Positions 23,387 to 35,859 of a DNA stretch of 64,000 nucleotides are shown piece by piece (within the stretch, counting starts at the first letter, position 1; each line of letters starts with the position of its first letter). The translations under genes and the position numbers were made by a program. Source of the DNA: Elgaria multicarinata webbii (lineage: Eukaryota > Chordata > Lepidosauria > Squamata > Anguidae). The stretch is from assembly GCF_023053635.1 (NCBI RefSeq), contig NC_086172.1, positions 68,932,681-68,996,680 of the forward strand, written 5' to 3'. Below the pieces are notes generated by a model. It had not been told where the DNA came from and did no database searches. It was given only the letters and a program-made list of their open reading frames with translations.

Positions 23387-24425
23387 TAGGGAGACCATAT
23401 TTTGGAAACCAAAAAGGACAACATGGTCGCCCCCAAGGGGGCGTGTCCAGTACCAAAGGGGCGTGCCCACCCGAACATAGCCTTGGTCACATATCTGATT
23501 TTCCAGCACACATTTAAGACAAATCTGTTCTACATAACATCTTAATGTTAAAATCACTGAAATAAAGAACAAGTGAGAGATTCATTGTATCTGAAATTAA
23601 CTTCACTCACTCCTACTTTTGTAGGTTTTGCTGTACTTTGAAGCTTTTGCTATACTCTGTGGGTTACATTCTCCCCTTCCCTCAAATATCTTTTCTGACT
23701 GTATCTTCACTCATTGCAAGCTGCTGTTGCTGTTAACAGGGTTTGCTACTGGCCCCAGATCTGTTTCAAATTTGATATGGCTAAAGCTCTACCTAAAAGC
23801 TATCATGGTGCCAACTTTCAGCTCTTTATCTTTAAAAATGACAGTTTAAAAAATAATAATTTTAAAACCTCATTTTTTAAAAAAATCCTAAAAAATCAAT
23901 GGATGAACGGATCTTTCAAATTTGGTGTGGCTAAAGCTCTACCTAAATCCTAACATGGTACAAAGTTTCATCTCTTTAACTTTAAAAATGACAATTTTGA
24001 AAATAATAATTTTAAAACCTCAATTTTAAAAAAAATCCTAAAAAATCAATGGATGAACGGATCTGTTTCAAATTTGGTGTGGCTAAAGCTCTACCTAAAT
24101 CCTTTCATGGTGCAAAGTTTCATCTCTTTATCTTTAAAAATGACGATTTAAAAATAATGTTAAAACCTCAATTTTAAAAAAATTCCTTAAAAATCAATGG
24201 ATGAACAGATCTGTTTCAAATTTGGTATGACTAAAGCCCTCCCTAAGAGCTACCATTGTGCAAAGTTTCATGTCTTTATCTTAATAAATGACGGAGTTAT
24301 AAGCATTTTTGTTAATTCCCATTAGAGCTGCTCTTTGAAAAAAATCCAGATTTCCCCCCCCCCTCCCGGATTTGCCATCAAAAACCCGGACAAATCCGGG
24401 CAAATCCGGTCATATGGTCACCCTA
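23387..24425. mobile_element. DNA transposon of about 1 kb with internal tandem repeats and 7-bp target duplication
   Basis: The ends TAGGGAGACCATAT and ATATGGTCACCCTA are inverted. A perfect 7-bp duplication GCTTACT flanks them (23380-23386, 24426-24432). The interior holds about four copies of a roughly 150-bp unit. No transposase frame is present, so it is non-autonomous. The pair at 59322-59642 has the same TAGGGTGACC end. Confidence 0.8.
23758..24310. repeat. 150-bp tandem repeat inside the transposon
   Basis: About four tandem units of roughly 150 bp, each with TTCAAATTTGGTGTGGCTAA, GCTCTACCTAAA, GTTTCATCTCTTTA, TTAAAAATGAC and AATCAATGGATGAACGGATC. The units differ by small changes, and the last is the most diverged. 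Confidence 0.88.
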
Positions 24426-24779
24426 GCTTACTGACTATTGGAAATGTGCGGAGGCAGTCCAGGGGAGAGATGAGGTGGAATGGCTGGGACCTTAAACAGA
24501 AGCATCCCACACTGCACAATTTTGTTTCAGGGGCGTACTTGTCTCTAGCTCCTTGATTTAACTTCTTGTCCTTTATTTTAATCAAGGTAGGCTATGTTCA
24601 TGCTTAAGTGGTTATGTTAGGAGAGGTGGTTTTAGGATCTTGCAGGTCTCCTTCCAGGCTTAAGTGGTTAGATAAAGAACACACAGCATGCTCACTACAT
24701 ATTTTCCTGCCAGCAGGACCAGGGGCAGGATTCATTGTACAAGTCAGACTGGAGTATTATGGGTTCTCCCAGGGGATTC

Positions 24780-24885
24780 CTGAGGGCAGGGACTGTCTTT
24801 TTTGCTAAGTGTAAGCCGCTCCGAGAGCCTTTTTTAGCTGAGCAGTGGGGTATAAATATGATAAATTAATAAATAAATAAATTCC
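24780..24885 (+). repeat. LINE 3' tail
   Basis: GTGTAAGCCGCTCCGAGAGC, GAGCAGTGGGGTATAAATAT and an (AATA)n end. It is a 3' tail on the + strand. Confidence 0.7.
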
Positions 24886-26575
24886 TTATATGGTAAAATG
24901 GCAAAAGAAGAGGAAAGGAGGATGATAATTCCTCTTCTTTCACCCCGCCGCACCCCCATTCTCTAAACCAATCTTATCTGGCCATACAAGTGTCAGGTAG
25001 ATTTCGATGAACCAATTGTGATTTTCAGTTTTAAACATTAGGTTTCTGTTATCTTTGATCCATGTTCACACACCAGTCATGTGGATAGAAAAATGCACAT
25101 TCTAAATAGCCATGTGTCCTAGCCAGCTTCATGCAATGGTCTAGATCAGCCTTCCGTAGTCTAGTGCCCAACCAGGTTAGGGAAAACTGAGCTAGGAATT
25201 CAATATGAAAGGAAGCCCTCAGGAAAATCTACCAGATTTAGTAATCCATGGAAATGCGCATTTCTATATCTCCAGCAATTGTTTTCATACAGAAAGCTAG
25301 GCACAAGAACAACTGGAATCCAGCCTTTATTGTTTTGCTTTTATTAAGGTGGCTTTCCCTATGTATGTCTAATGCAACAAATTATTAACAGGAACCTAAG
25401 GACCTAACTGTGCATGACAGTCCCACACCCTCAGTTTTGTCTAAATGCTAATGAAATGGTCTGAGGTCTTTGTGAAATTTGACTTGCCGCAATGCTTTGC
25501 TGCCTGCCTAGAGAAAAGATCATTATGTTCTTCAAAGCCTTGTTTACAACAGGTTGCAATGCCAAGGGCTACTCAGAATGTATAAATGATGCTACAAAGG
25601 GGCAGAAATAGTAAACCAAGAGAAAATGAAATGAAATTGGATACCCAGAGGCCACCCAGCCACACTGCTGTACCAACAAAGTTATCTATAGGATGGGGAT
25701 GTTTGGGTCCCCATACTGGCATAATGAGATAGGCATTGTGCTTGCAGTGGAACCTAACCCTGAAACTGTAAAGCTGATCTAGATCAGGGGTCTGTCTATA
25801 TATGTTCATAGCCCTGCAGAGTCTATGAATTGGTGTTGCATCAGTTATATGATGCAGCCACTGAAGGCTTTTCCGTGAAGCTGCACTGTTAAAAAGTCAG
25901 GGACTTAACCTGACTTTTTTGTTAGAAGCGGGGTCACCCTGGCTCTTCTGCCATTTGACCTTGCTCTGTGGTCGATCTGGGGGGCATTCTGGACGCCTGG
26001 TGACCGGTGATTGGAGTGGGGGGGCAGCTCTCCAGTACCTGGATGACCGCTGGAAACCCCACACTGTGTCCTGGTGTGGGGATTACCCAATGCCACCCCA
26101 CAGGAGCGAAACTATGGGGTTTTGGAGGAACATGGCACCAATTTGGCATGTGAAGGACGGGCCCTGATTTGTTTGTCTTTTTTGTTTTTGGCATCAGCTC
26201 AACCCTTACAAGTAAACCTTAATTATTGTCGCAGTGTTGAATATATTTCAAGAGAAGAGATCAGCAGAAGACTTGACTAGCACAATTCTTGATTGTCCTG
26301 GTCCACTTTTGCCCATCGTTAAGTTGCTGATCATTTTCTCCCAAGTCTTTTGTTTTGTTTTACTGAGAAGCAGCCTTTGAGATTACAGATTTGATTGGAG
26401 TTGTGGCAGAGGGGAGACAGTAATTAACCTTTTCTCCAACAATCGTTTGTTTTCTTATCAGAATCTTCCCACCATCACCATCATCAAAAGCAAACGGGTG
26501 GAGGTACTGGCTGGGGAAATGGCAGACAGAAGAAAGGCAGACAGGAAAAGCTACCACAAGATGTAAGGATGGCCA
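24886..26575. other. No recognised gene
   Basis: A deleted hAT-like MITE remnant may lie at 25143-25190 (CAGCCTTCC...CAGGTTAGGG). The rest is unassigned. Confidence 0.4.
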
Positions 26576-26577
26576 CT

Positions 26578-26851
26578 AATTACCAGAAGACATAGTGATG
26601 GCCACCAATTTGAATGGCTTAAAAGAGGGTTAGTCAAATTCCTGGAGGATAAAGCTGTCAATGCTACCTCCAGTGTCAGAGGCAGTATGCATATGTTGTT
26701 GGGAAATATGGGGGGGGGGAGGGTGCTGTTGCACTCATGTCCTGCTTGTGGGTTTCCCATGTGCAGCTGTTTGGCCACTGTGTGAACAGAATGCTGGACT
26801 GGATGGACCCTTGGTCTGATCCAGCATGGCTCTTGTTATGCTCTTAATACT
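26578..26851 (+). repeat. CR1-like LINE 3' region
   Basis: This is the unsplit copy of the pattern: GATGGCCACCAATTTGAATG, AATTCCTGGAGGATAAAGCT, TGCTGTTGCACTCATGTCCT, GGATGGACCCTTGGTCTGAT, ending TTATGCTCTTA. Confidence 0.82.
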
Positions 26852-27720
26852 CTCCTCCCATCTAGCATTATCTTCCAATCAAACTTGCAATCTTGTGAAG
26901 CTGTTTTTTCTTTTCTTTTTTAAAGGGTAGGTAGATAGAGAAAGTTATGAACATCTGCATATAATGTCTGGCTTGAACCTAGATAGCTGCTAGATAAGAT
27001 TTGAAAGTAAGGCATCTGCTCAGTCCTGGCATCAGTAGATGACCTGTCAAAGCCATATTGTTGTGAGATGTGCTGTAGAGGACTGCATATGTACGGCCCT
27101 GCCTATGTCCCCCTTGCTGGGTAAGGCAAGGCTTCTCTCAGGTCACAGATGCAGAGAGCTTAAGCAGATGTAATTTGTGGGGCAGTTGGCATCGTATCAT
27201 CAGTGTTATTGGCAAGGGGCTTGGATGTACAGCACATATCACAGATAATCCGCTTAAAGGAAGGCAACTGCCCCATTTAATACAAGAATATTGTAGATAA
27301 ACAGCAGCATGCTGATAGACATCACAATCCCATACATGTCTACTCGGAAGTAATCTTAATCCCAATCTGGTCCTCTGGGATTCCCCAGATCGCCACCCAC
27401 CCACCCCGTTTCCCCGAACATTTGGTGGCTTCTCAGCTTTTGCACAAGGTCCCCCCTTTCTAAAAGGTTGAAATGCCTCTCCTAAGGCTTACTTACTAGC
27501 AGTAACAGCTTAAAGTTAAAATATACAGGAATGTTTGTCTTCAACCCTGCCCAGCACTGGAATGCAGCCCCGAGAACTTATCTGAAACTAAAATTCGCCC
27601 TCAGGCTTAAAGAGGTTGAACACCCGTGCTGTAGTGAATAGTAGGTGGTGGGTGAATTGCAATTTAGTTGCCATCTGGCATCTCCAGCTTTTGGTCACAA
27701 TCAGCAGTTAAAGACACTAC
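26852..27720. other. No recognised feature
   Basis: I see neither a coding signal nor a named repeat. Confidence 0.45.
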
Positions 27721-28152
27721 GGGCCTGTTCAGATGACACGCTAAGCCATGATTAGGCTGCTAACCCTTTTGCAACAAATTGTTAGTGAGCACGTTTAAAC
27801 CATGGTTATGTTGCTGCCATGGGCAGCCGGCTTAGGTCGACTCAGCCTTCCATCCTTCCGAGGTCGGTAAAATGAGTACCCAGCTAGCTGGGGGAAAGGT
27901 AGCCACGACTGGGGAAGGCAATGGCAAACCACCCCGCTACAGAGTCTGCCAAGAAAACGTCAGCAAAAGCAGGCATCCTTCTAGGAGTCAGCAATGACTC
28001 AAGTGCTTGCACGAGAGGTTCCTTTCCTTTTTCCTATGTTGCCGCCATGGTTAGGAATGCTTTACATGACATGCTAAGCCATGTTTCACACAGCATGATA
28101 GGCCATAATGTTTATCTCAAAATGCTTCACCACCGTTGTCTGAATAGGGTCT
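27721..28152. mobile_element. Palindromic MITE (GGGCCTGTTCAGA ends), split by a SINE
   Basis: GGGCCTGTTCAGATGACACG at the left pairs with TTGTCTGAATAGGGTC at the right. Inside are the AAGCCATG / CATGGTTAGG motifs shared with 16001-16917. A SINE splits it at 27823-28034. Confidence 0.8.
27823..28034 (+). repeat. tRNA-derived SINE (5'-truncated) nested in the MITE
   Basis: It has the same body as 1-195 (GGTCGACTCAGCCTTCCATC, GGTAAAATGAGTACCCAGCT, CACGAGAGGTTCCTTTCC). The flanking target-site duplication is TATGTTGCYGCCATGG, 16 bp with one difference, at 27807-27822 and 28035-28050. Confidence 0.88.
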
Positions 28153-28204
28153 ATTAGAAAGGCCATTGTTTTGAACCAGGAGTCCAGTTCTTATGAAGAA
28201 TAAA

Positions 28205-28508
28205 TATCTTCAGTTGTATGTTTATTTGTTTTAAATACGTCTAAACTGCTCCTTCATCCACAAGTCGTCCCTGAGTGGTATATATACAATTGAAAAACAG
28301 ATGACATAGTATGACAATAAATATTAAATCAATACAATAAAATGGAAATACATGACTATTCAACCAGCAGACAAAATTATCCATTTAAAATGCTTGGGCA
28401 AATAAAAATGTTTTGACTTGGTGCCAAAAATAATACAGAGTTGGTGTCAATGGTATCTTCTTTGGGAGGGCATTCCAGAGCTGGGGCACCGCCACAAGAA
28501 GGCCCTTG
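28205..28508 (-). repeat. L2-like LINE 3' fragment
   Basis: On the - strand it ends in AT-rich 3' sequence with the reverse-transcriptase C-terminal pattern (AFLWRCPSSGMPS-like, near 28465-28505). It abuts the CR1 fragment. Confidence 0.65.
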
Positions 28509-28515
28509 CTTTTGT

Positions 28516-29216
28516 TATTGTGGATCTACCTAATAGTTGTTCCATCTAGCCCACTTTTAGCTAGTTTGTTAATCAGAATGTCATGGGGCACTTTGTCAAA
28601 AGCTTTGCTGAAGTCAAGATATATTATGTCCACAGCATTCCCACAGTCCACAAGGGAGGTTACCCGATCAAAAAATGAGATCAGGTTAATCTGACAAGAT
28701 TTGTTCTTGACAAATCCAAGCTGGTTTCTAGTAATTACTGCATTGTTTTCAAGGTGCTTACATACTGACTTCTTTATAATCTGCTCCAAAAATTTTCCAG
28801 GGATTGAGGTCAGACTAACTGGTCTGTAGTTCCCAGGTTCCTCCTTTTTGCCCTTTTTGAAGATAGGGACAACGTTAGCCCTCCTCCAGTTGTCCAGCAC
28901 TTCACCCGTCTTCCATGATTTCACAAAGACAATAGTCAGTGGTTCTGAGAGTTCTTCTGTAGCTCATTTATTACTCTAGAATGCAGTTCCTCGAGCCCTG
29001 GAGATTTGAACTTTCAAAGAAATTAGGTGTTCTTTGAACATTTGTTTATCAATTTCAAGCTGCAAACCTGCCCCTTCATCTTGTACTTCACTTTTTGTAA
29101 GGGGGTCATAGACTTGCTTTTGGGAGAAGACTGAGCCAAAGTAGGAATTGAGCACTTCTGCTTTTTCTTTGTCACTCATTTCTCCTCCTTTTGTCCTCTG
29201 TTGATCATTGCACATT
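28516..29216 (-). mobile_element. CR1 LINE ORF2 reverse-transcriptase fragment
   Basis: On the - strand it encodes reverse-transcriptase motifs: WRRANVVPIFKKGKK, NYRPVSLTSIPGKFLEQI, NQLGFVKNKSCQINLI and IYLDFSKAFDKVPHDILI. Upstream of these is a linker (GEMSDKEKAEVLNSYFGSVF, 28976-29215). The catalytic YLDFSKAFD motif is present, but the two pieces are in different frames and the element is truncated at both ends. Confidence 0.9.
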
Positions 29217-29230
29217 CCCTTCCAGATTCA

Positions 29231-30204
29231 CTTCCTCACCTGCTCATGAGTACGGCTAAACTGTGGACGGGGACATGGGTTGCCTCCAGCATCCTCACGC
29301 ACCCGGTACCCAGTTAGACCTTTGAGTGTTGATCATGATGGTCAGAAGAGCCATGTGTAAGAGAGTGCAGATTAGCATGCTTACAGAGTCCCTGTGATTG
29401 TAAATCCTGATAAGGCAGAATTGGTGATCATGGGAACTCTGCCAGCACGTTCAGCTAAATGCACTTACACGGCCCTCTTCAGACCTTTGTGCTCAACATG
29501 AGAAGGACTAACCAGGTACTTAGGACTCTGCATAGGGGTTTCTTCTTGGGGCTACTGGCTGTTATGTGGGCCAATTAATTTAATCAAACCTTTCAGATAC
29601 CACTAAAAGAAATAAAGAATTACACTAACCTGAAAAGCGCTTGCTGCTCTCACATCGGCACCCAAGAACATCTGTGTTTTGTTGATTATTATTTTTTTCA
29701 GCCTGATGGCAGCTTTATTTCTCCTTGCATTTCTGAAAACTTTGGGGTTGGGCACAGCCAAAGCATGAAAAGATGCCCTTCTCCCATAAATAAGTGGCTG
29801 AAATAAAATTTGAATGGTATTGTTACAACGGCTTGTATATGAGCGACACCAGACCCCTTGCCATCTGCTAATCTGGAAAGACGTGTGCGGGAGTTGAGAG
29901 GACGCCCATCCTCTTGGTGTTGTCGTTGCCTGAGGTCCCACCTGTCAACTGAGAGATGTACAACCCAGAAATAAAGACAGCCTCACCCCAAAACCACTGG
30001 TGAACTTGGATGTTTTTGCCATCAGAATAGCACAGTCTTCTTACCTGCTTACATCTGCAGTCAACAAGGCAGTAGTATCCAAAAAATGATGTTTGAAAAC
30101 CTAAGTGACATGGTGCTGATTCAAATAATACAGCCTCCATGTGGAAGCTGCCCAAAACTTCTCCTGTGTTGCTCCTTGGGAAGTGTGTAGCATTTGTAAG
30201 CTAG
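29231..30204. other. No recognised feature
   Basis: Long reading frames on the - strand (29603-29941 and 29868-30155) show no motif and overlap each other, so I do not call them genes. Confidence 0.45.
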
Positions 30205-30740
30205 GCTCAATTCAAAGTCCTGGTAGAGATCTTTAGAGCCCTAAATATTAATTAGGACTAGTTTTTTTTTGAAGGACTGCCTACACCACCCTTCCCCAAC
30301 CTGTTGCCCGCCAGATGTTTTGAACTACAACTCCCAGTATTCCTGAGCATTGGCTATGCTGCTTGGGGATGATGGGAGTTGAAGCCCCAAACATCTGGAG
30401 GGCACTGAGCTCACCTGGGCCCTAACAACTGTCCCAGAGGTGCTGCATTGTGGCCCATCAATAGGGAAGTTCAGTCTGATGGGTACTAGAGACAAAGCCT
30501 TTTTAGTGGTGGCCCTGCATTTCTGAAATTGTTTAGCCCTATCTTCAGTAGTTTTAAATGGATCCTACAACCATTTTTATTTCACCAAGCTTTTTCTTGA
30601 AACTTCCTACTGGTTCTTTGTTTCAATCTGATGCTCTTTTATGGATTGTTTTATGTTGTATTGTTTGTTCTATAGCTTTAACATTTGAATTTGCAAGCCC
30701 CTTATGGCTGGGTTAAAAATAACTAAGATAAATAAATCTC
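30205..30740 (+). repeat. L2-like LINE 3' region, split by a hAT-like MITE
   Basis: It has diverged reverse-transcriptase C-terminal sequence before and after the MITE, then TTTTATGGATTGTTTTATGT and an end AACTAAGATAAATAAAT. It is on the + strand. Confidence 0.65.
30289..30412. mobile_element. hAT-like MITE nested in L2-like fragment
   Basis: CCTTCCCCAACCTGTTGCCC, GTTTTGAACTACAACTCCCA and GTATTCCTGAGCATTG are followed by the inverted arm (GATGGGAGTTGAAGCCCCAA, ACATCTGGAGGGCAC). Confidence 0.82.
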
Positions 30741-31505
30741 TTGTCACATTCATCAGTCCAATTGCACAGAGAATCTCTATGCCAGAACTGTACCTGTATG
30801 AGTGATGCTTAGTTTGCAGAACTGTGGCCTTCCATGCTTGATGCTTCCTATAAAGAATAAAATCAATCTATGAAATTAAACTTGAGGTAGAAAAAGTAGA
30901 TAAACGACTGTGTGCTTCACCTTGAATCCTGTTAACCATATGGCACCACTGTTTTTCAACTATCTTGGGGAAGGGGTCCAGTAGTACGGCCAAGCCAGAT
31001 GTGGACAGGCTATCATTTAAATGTCCACTTCATTAACATATAAATCAAGGGAGTGCACTGGAGAGGGGCACTGAATCTTCCACCGTCCCTTACTTTACCT
31101 CCCTGCAGTGGGTCGTTCTGGGCACTTTTCTCCATTCCCACCAGCTCTGATACCAGGAGTGAGTCAAGAACGGAGAAGAGTGAATGGAGCAACGGACAGA
31201 AGAGAGGTAAGGGCCAGGAAGGGGTTCAGTAACCCTCGCCCACAAGCTTAATTTCCTCTAAGACTCCTCCTTCAGTTTATATGTGAACTGGGTAGACGCG
31301 TGAAAACAGACATGAGTTTGCTACTGTCTCCTTCATTCGGAAAAGGACAATATATTGTTACTGTCTCATCCTGCCCCAGCTCTAAGGAAATAACCCAGAG
31401 AATGATATCCCCAAGGCGCTTCTCTTTCTCCTCTCTCTCTCATATCTGCCATGTGAAAGGTTACCTTGGGTTCCTCGTACTGCTAGCAACCACTTGAATT
31501 AGGAA
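30741..31505. other. No recognised feature
   Basis: I see no named repeat or exon. Confidence 0.45.
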
Positions 31506-31506
31506 T

Positions 31507-31622
31507 GGGGAATGTGTGTCCCTCCAGAGGTTGGTGGACCACAAGTCCCATCATCCCTCATTGACTATGGTGGCTAGGGCTGATGGGAGTTGCAGGCTAG
31601 CGACAGCTGGAGGGCCAAATGC
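31507..31622. mobile_element. hAT-like palindromic MITE, diverged
   Basis: GTGTCCCTCCAGAGGTTGGT, GACCACAAGTCCCATCATCC and the inverted GCTGATGGGAGTTGCAGGCT followed by GCTGGAGGGCC. It is a worn copy of the family at 7767. Confidence 0.72.
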
Positions 31623-31695
31623 TCCCATGCTGATGTAAATTATGACAAAACCATAAAGACCAGAGTGAGTCGGGAGCTGGCTTCAACCATAAATA

Positions 31696-31865
31696 TTTTA
31701 TTTATTTATTGGATTTTTATTCTGCCCAATAGCCGAAGCTCTCTGGGCAGTTTACAAAAATTAAAATCACAAAAAACATTCAAAATATAAAACAGTGTAA
31801 AAGCATAATATAAAGTACAATATAAAAACACAACTGGGATCGTAAAGCAGTTTTTCACTGTGGTA
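31696..31865 (-). repeat. L2-like LINE 3' tail
   Basis: TTATTGGATTTTTATTCTGC, CCAATAGCCGAAGCTCTCTG and GGCAGTTTACAAAAATTAAA, then AT-rich sequence ending near TAAAACAGTG. Confidence 0.82.
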
Positions 31866-33175
31866 CAGACCTGGAACTATGAAATATATATGGAACACAT
31901 AGAACTGTGTTGTGCTATGAATCCAACAACAATATGTACAATTGCACATTGGATCATTGATGTTACCCATTTCCAGCATGTTATGATCAAAATCAGTAGG
32001 TAGATGGATGCGTGTGTGTGTGTGTTCACCCAAGGAACAGTGTGTTTGGAGTTATGCTTCATTTTGTGCAACGTCCTGTCTCTCTATCGGATGTGTTAAA
32101 ATGTGTGATCTCTCTGCCAGGATGTAGGCTATATATCCAGGGGGAGAACCATAAAATTGGGGACTCCCTGCTGGATGCTCTAAGTGATGCTCTCACACTG
32201 CCAATTTACTGCTGAGAACTGAGAAGCCTCAATTATGGGTATTAGGGAGGCACGAGGCCAGGCTCACTTTCTCTGTCCACTACCAGCCAATGCTAAAGCA
32301 ACCACCGGTCCTGCTGGCCCCTGCTCCCTGGAGTCACATTTGGCGTTATGTCATAAGTCACAAGGTGCTTTGTTCTCTGCTAATTGGGAGCTATTATTCC
32401 AGGAAGTAGATGAGGGGGGATAATGTGCCATGGAACTGCCTGTCCCTCCCTCTCCCCTCCTGCATCCCTTGGGCCTGCTCCACTTCAGCAAAGGCTTAGA
32501 GTGGAATGCCAGAGGGGAACAGGCGAGGGGCGGCGGCGGGGCGGTGGTGGTGGTGGTCAGCTAACGTGGAAAAATACTAGCAAAGCGGCTTTCTGCCGGG
32601 CTTGACAAACCACCTCCTTTCTCTGACAGTCTCATGAACCAAATCTCTCTAGGATCACACACCACACCAGCTAATCCCTATCTCTCGTCCAGGGGCAGAG
32701 TGAGGAACCTATCATGCTTTCTTTTCTTTTTTTGCTTGTACTTTGCAGTGACTCCTTTTTCACTGAGCCCCTGGGCCTATGCGGCCTTGCTCTTTATAGT
32801 TCTTTCCCATTCCTTTGGAAATATTTACTTTCTCCCATCTTGTTTCTCTATTTTCATCCTCCTGATGTCTCCCCTCATTCTGCTAAGGCAGGGTGAGGCA
32901 GGCCAGCTTGGAAGGAAATAATTTATTCCAGTAAGGCTTAATCCTCTAAATATGTCAGATTCTTTGGTAGAGTTAGGGTAGGGGAGGGAGGCGGGGAGAG
33001 ATTTTTGTATTGAAATGGAGATTACCAGCAGCTTTCAGAGCCAGGTCAATATAGTACAGTGTCATTGCAATGGAAGTCAATTAAACCGGTTTCCATGATG
33101 TGTGTGTTTGGCAGTGGGATTGGGGGAGGATGAAGTTGTGTGGGGAGATGGTGTTACTTCCTGTTACTTCCTGAA

Positions 33176-33178
<3 letters not shown>
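31866..33178. other. No recognised gene
   Basis: This is unassigned. A short GGC/GGT-rich run lies at 32520-32555. Reading frames at 32634-32921 have no splice context. Confidence 0.45.

Positions 33179-33210
<32 letters not shown>
33179..33210. repeat. (TC)n microsatellite
   Basis: About 16 uninterrupted CT units. Confidence 0.95.
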
Positions 33211-33214
<4 letters not shown>

Positions 33215-34438
33215 GTCTCTGTGTTAATTTTTAGTCAGGATAACTAGCAAGTGTATTCACCTCATTGTGGAAGTCATGTGGATTGATGTAGCAAGGAACT
33301 CTGGTTGGTTGGTGTCCACAGAACCTTACCAGCCTAGCTAACTTACAGACTTGATTCAAACCTTCAGTGACTGAAGTGGTACAGTCCTCTTGCAAAGGAG
33401 GCCAGACGAAATTGCCGTCTGTGCAAAAAAATGTATGCATCAGAGAAAACTTGATTAGCCTCAACCTTTTCATGTAGATGAAAAGTGGTTTGATGTAGTT
33501 ATGCAATCTGAAGCAACCCCCTTGTGAAAACTGACGTGGTGTGTAGTCTCATGAGAGTTCTGTACAACCTCAGTAAAATGAATGTTTGAACCAGTCCTTA
33601 GAGGGTTAGAAAAATGGATTTTAGAATGGCACTCCCCTCCACCACTTTTTAAATTAGGCTTTAGGGTTCTAGCATTAAAGCTGTAAGTTCATAAAAGTTC
33701 ACAAAGTTAGTTGGGGTTGTGTAAAGGGTACTTATGGTGGTCCTGAAAGCATGCCTATCTGTACTGGAGCTGGACCAGGTATAAGTACTGGTTTGTGTCT
33801 GTGTGACTTGCAGAGATGAGATTCACTGAAAGGGCAACTTGCACCATTTATTAATTTCTCTTATGATGAATATGTCCAAGGAAAGGCTAGTTCACACATG
33901 CATGTACATTACTTGAATTCCCATTACTTGATGGGCCAAGCTGAATGTGTGAACTGATTTTATTGAAAAGAAACACGAGGAGGTCTTTGGTGATATGGAA
34001 GTTCTATTTGTAGTATTTGATCTGTGATAGCTCATTCAGATATGGAAATAGTAACTTAATGCCCTGGTCAAGTGATGAATATCAACCTGTGTACTGGCCC
34101 CAAATTGTTTAGGCAAGAGAGGCCTGCGAGGCAGGGCTTGAGAAATGGCTTGAGAGTTATTAGTTTTTAGCTAGAACAGCCTATCACAACAACAGCAAGC
34201 ATTCAGCATCATTTACATATGTATTCTTAACTGTCTTTGATACTTAAATCACACATCATAACGTGGCTAGCCATGTAACATCTGAATATATTCAGCTGGT
34301 TTCATAGGAGCCCAGATACTGGTAGTGCTTTTTCTGACCTACTGATGAGATGGAAGGTTCTTCCTAGCTGGTGTCAAAGCTGTCAGACCCCTTCTGAATT
34401 CCATGATCCATCAGTCAGTTTACAGTGAAGATAGATGG
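33211..34438. other. No recognised feature
   Basis: This is unassigned intergenic sequence. Confidence 0.45.
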
Positions 34439-34439
34439 A

Positions 34440-34850
34440 GCATTTGCACATAATTATATGGGTTTAATAAACCACAATGTGAACAAGCAGTGTGCTACCG
34501 CGCATAGCCCATTTGCTCTCACTTTGCTCCTCTGCTTGCATGGGAAAACAAACCAGGAAGGGAAAGCTTCATGTGATGTCTGAATCCAGAATTATTTTTA
34601 AGTGCCCTTGAACAAACCAGTATTCATAAGCCACCAACAAACCCTGGTTTAAAGCTGACTTTTGATCTTGGCATATTTGGGCCACTACACCATAATCCGA
34701 AGTTTGGATGTTATGTGAAGCTTGTTTATCCACTCATGCTAAGGGAGGAGCAAACCCTGTGTGAATTGCTGTGTGCCTGAGCACACAACTCATTCACATC
34801 ATGGTTTATTAAGCCAGGAATCCTGGGTTATCATTATGTGTGAATGTGAC
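34440..34850. mobile_element. Large palindromic element (family also at 36.0 and 54.8 kb)
   Basis: TTTAATAAACCACAATGTGAAC on the left is inverted with TTCACATCATGGTTTATTAA on the right (34793-34813), and inner arms also pair (AAGCTTCATGTGATGTC and GTTATGTGAAGCTT). No coding capacity is seen. The superfamily is unknown. Confidence 0.55.
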
Positions 34851-35859
34851 TATTGTTTTAAGAGTGATAGAGGATGCTTAATAATACATCCATTGCTCTA
34901 AAAACATGTATAGGTTTTTTTCAACCCTGGCATTAACTCTGGAGGGAAAATACAAAGTGTTTTCATATGGTTTTAGACAGAACTTGGAAAAAACAGTTCT
35001 TCCTTTTAATTTTGATTGTGTTGTAGATGTAGTGACCAACTGTCGGTGAATTCCTGTGACATCACCTCCACCTTCCTCTGAGAAGCAGTTTTTAATTTAA
35101 TATATGGGATAAACATCCAGATGCATACAAATGCATTGTTTTTTAAAAAAAACCAAAATTAAAATTGGGGAGAGATCAAAGGGTAACTCATTCACTTATC
35201 CAGCATCTGCTCTATTACCAATACAGGTGAAGCAAGCTTCACTGTGGGAGAAGAACCCATGGTGCCTATTCTAATGCAATCCCATGCATAATTTGCTAAG
35301 AGTAAGCCCGATTAAACATTGTAGGACTTAATTCAGAGGAAACATGCTTGGAATTGTTCTGTTAGTCTGTTTCGCCAGTAGGTGTTTTTTCCTATTCCTT
35401 CTCTTATAATTATTTCTATGCCACTGCTGCTCTGAGGTGAGCCATCTCTGTTCCCTGCTATATGTTCTCCTCTCATGCTGTCTTTATTCTCTCTTTCCTG
35501 CCAGATCAAGTTGTAACCTTTGATCACACAAGAAATGCTTCTTTGCCATTACCTGCGGCTTTCCCTGGAGAGAACAGCAGAGGAGAAATAATTAAAGCAT
35601 GAACAAAATCAAATATCTCAAATCAAGCCCTACTAGGCTGGATGAGGACCAGGTGAGATGGAGGGCTGATTCCTGAAAATACCTTGAAAAACCATGAGCA
35701 CCTTATTCATGCGTATTGGAGATAGTCCACACTGTTTTTCATGTTAGCCCACAACTATGATTGGAGTCCCAAGAGACTGTAATTCTTAGATAGTTTCTTG
35801 AAGAACATTTTTATATTCAGGCACAGGTGCTCTGGTGCGAAATCCCTGCACACGAGAAG
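34851..35859. other. No recognised feature
   Basis: This is unassigned sequence. I see no exon or named repeat. Confidence 0.45.

Noticed and set aside
23758-24310. CRISPR-like tandem repeat
   Set aside because: The units are about 150 bp without short identical repeats and spacers, and they lie in a transposon of a eukaryotic genome.
28526-28924. 132-residue frame that looks like a gene
   Set aside because: It is CR1 reverse transcriptase; there is no promoter or host-gene context.
29603-30155. Overlapping 95-112-residue frames on the - strand
   Set aside because: They conflict with each other, have no splice sites and match no family that I know.
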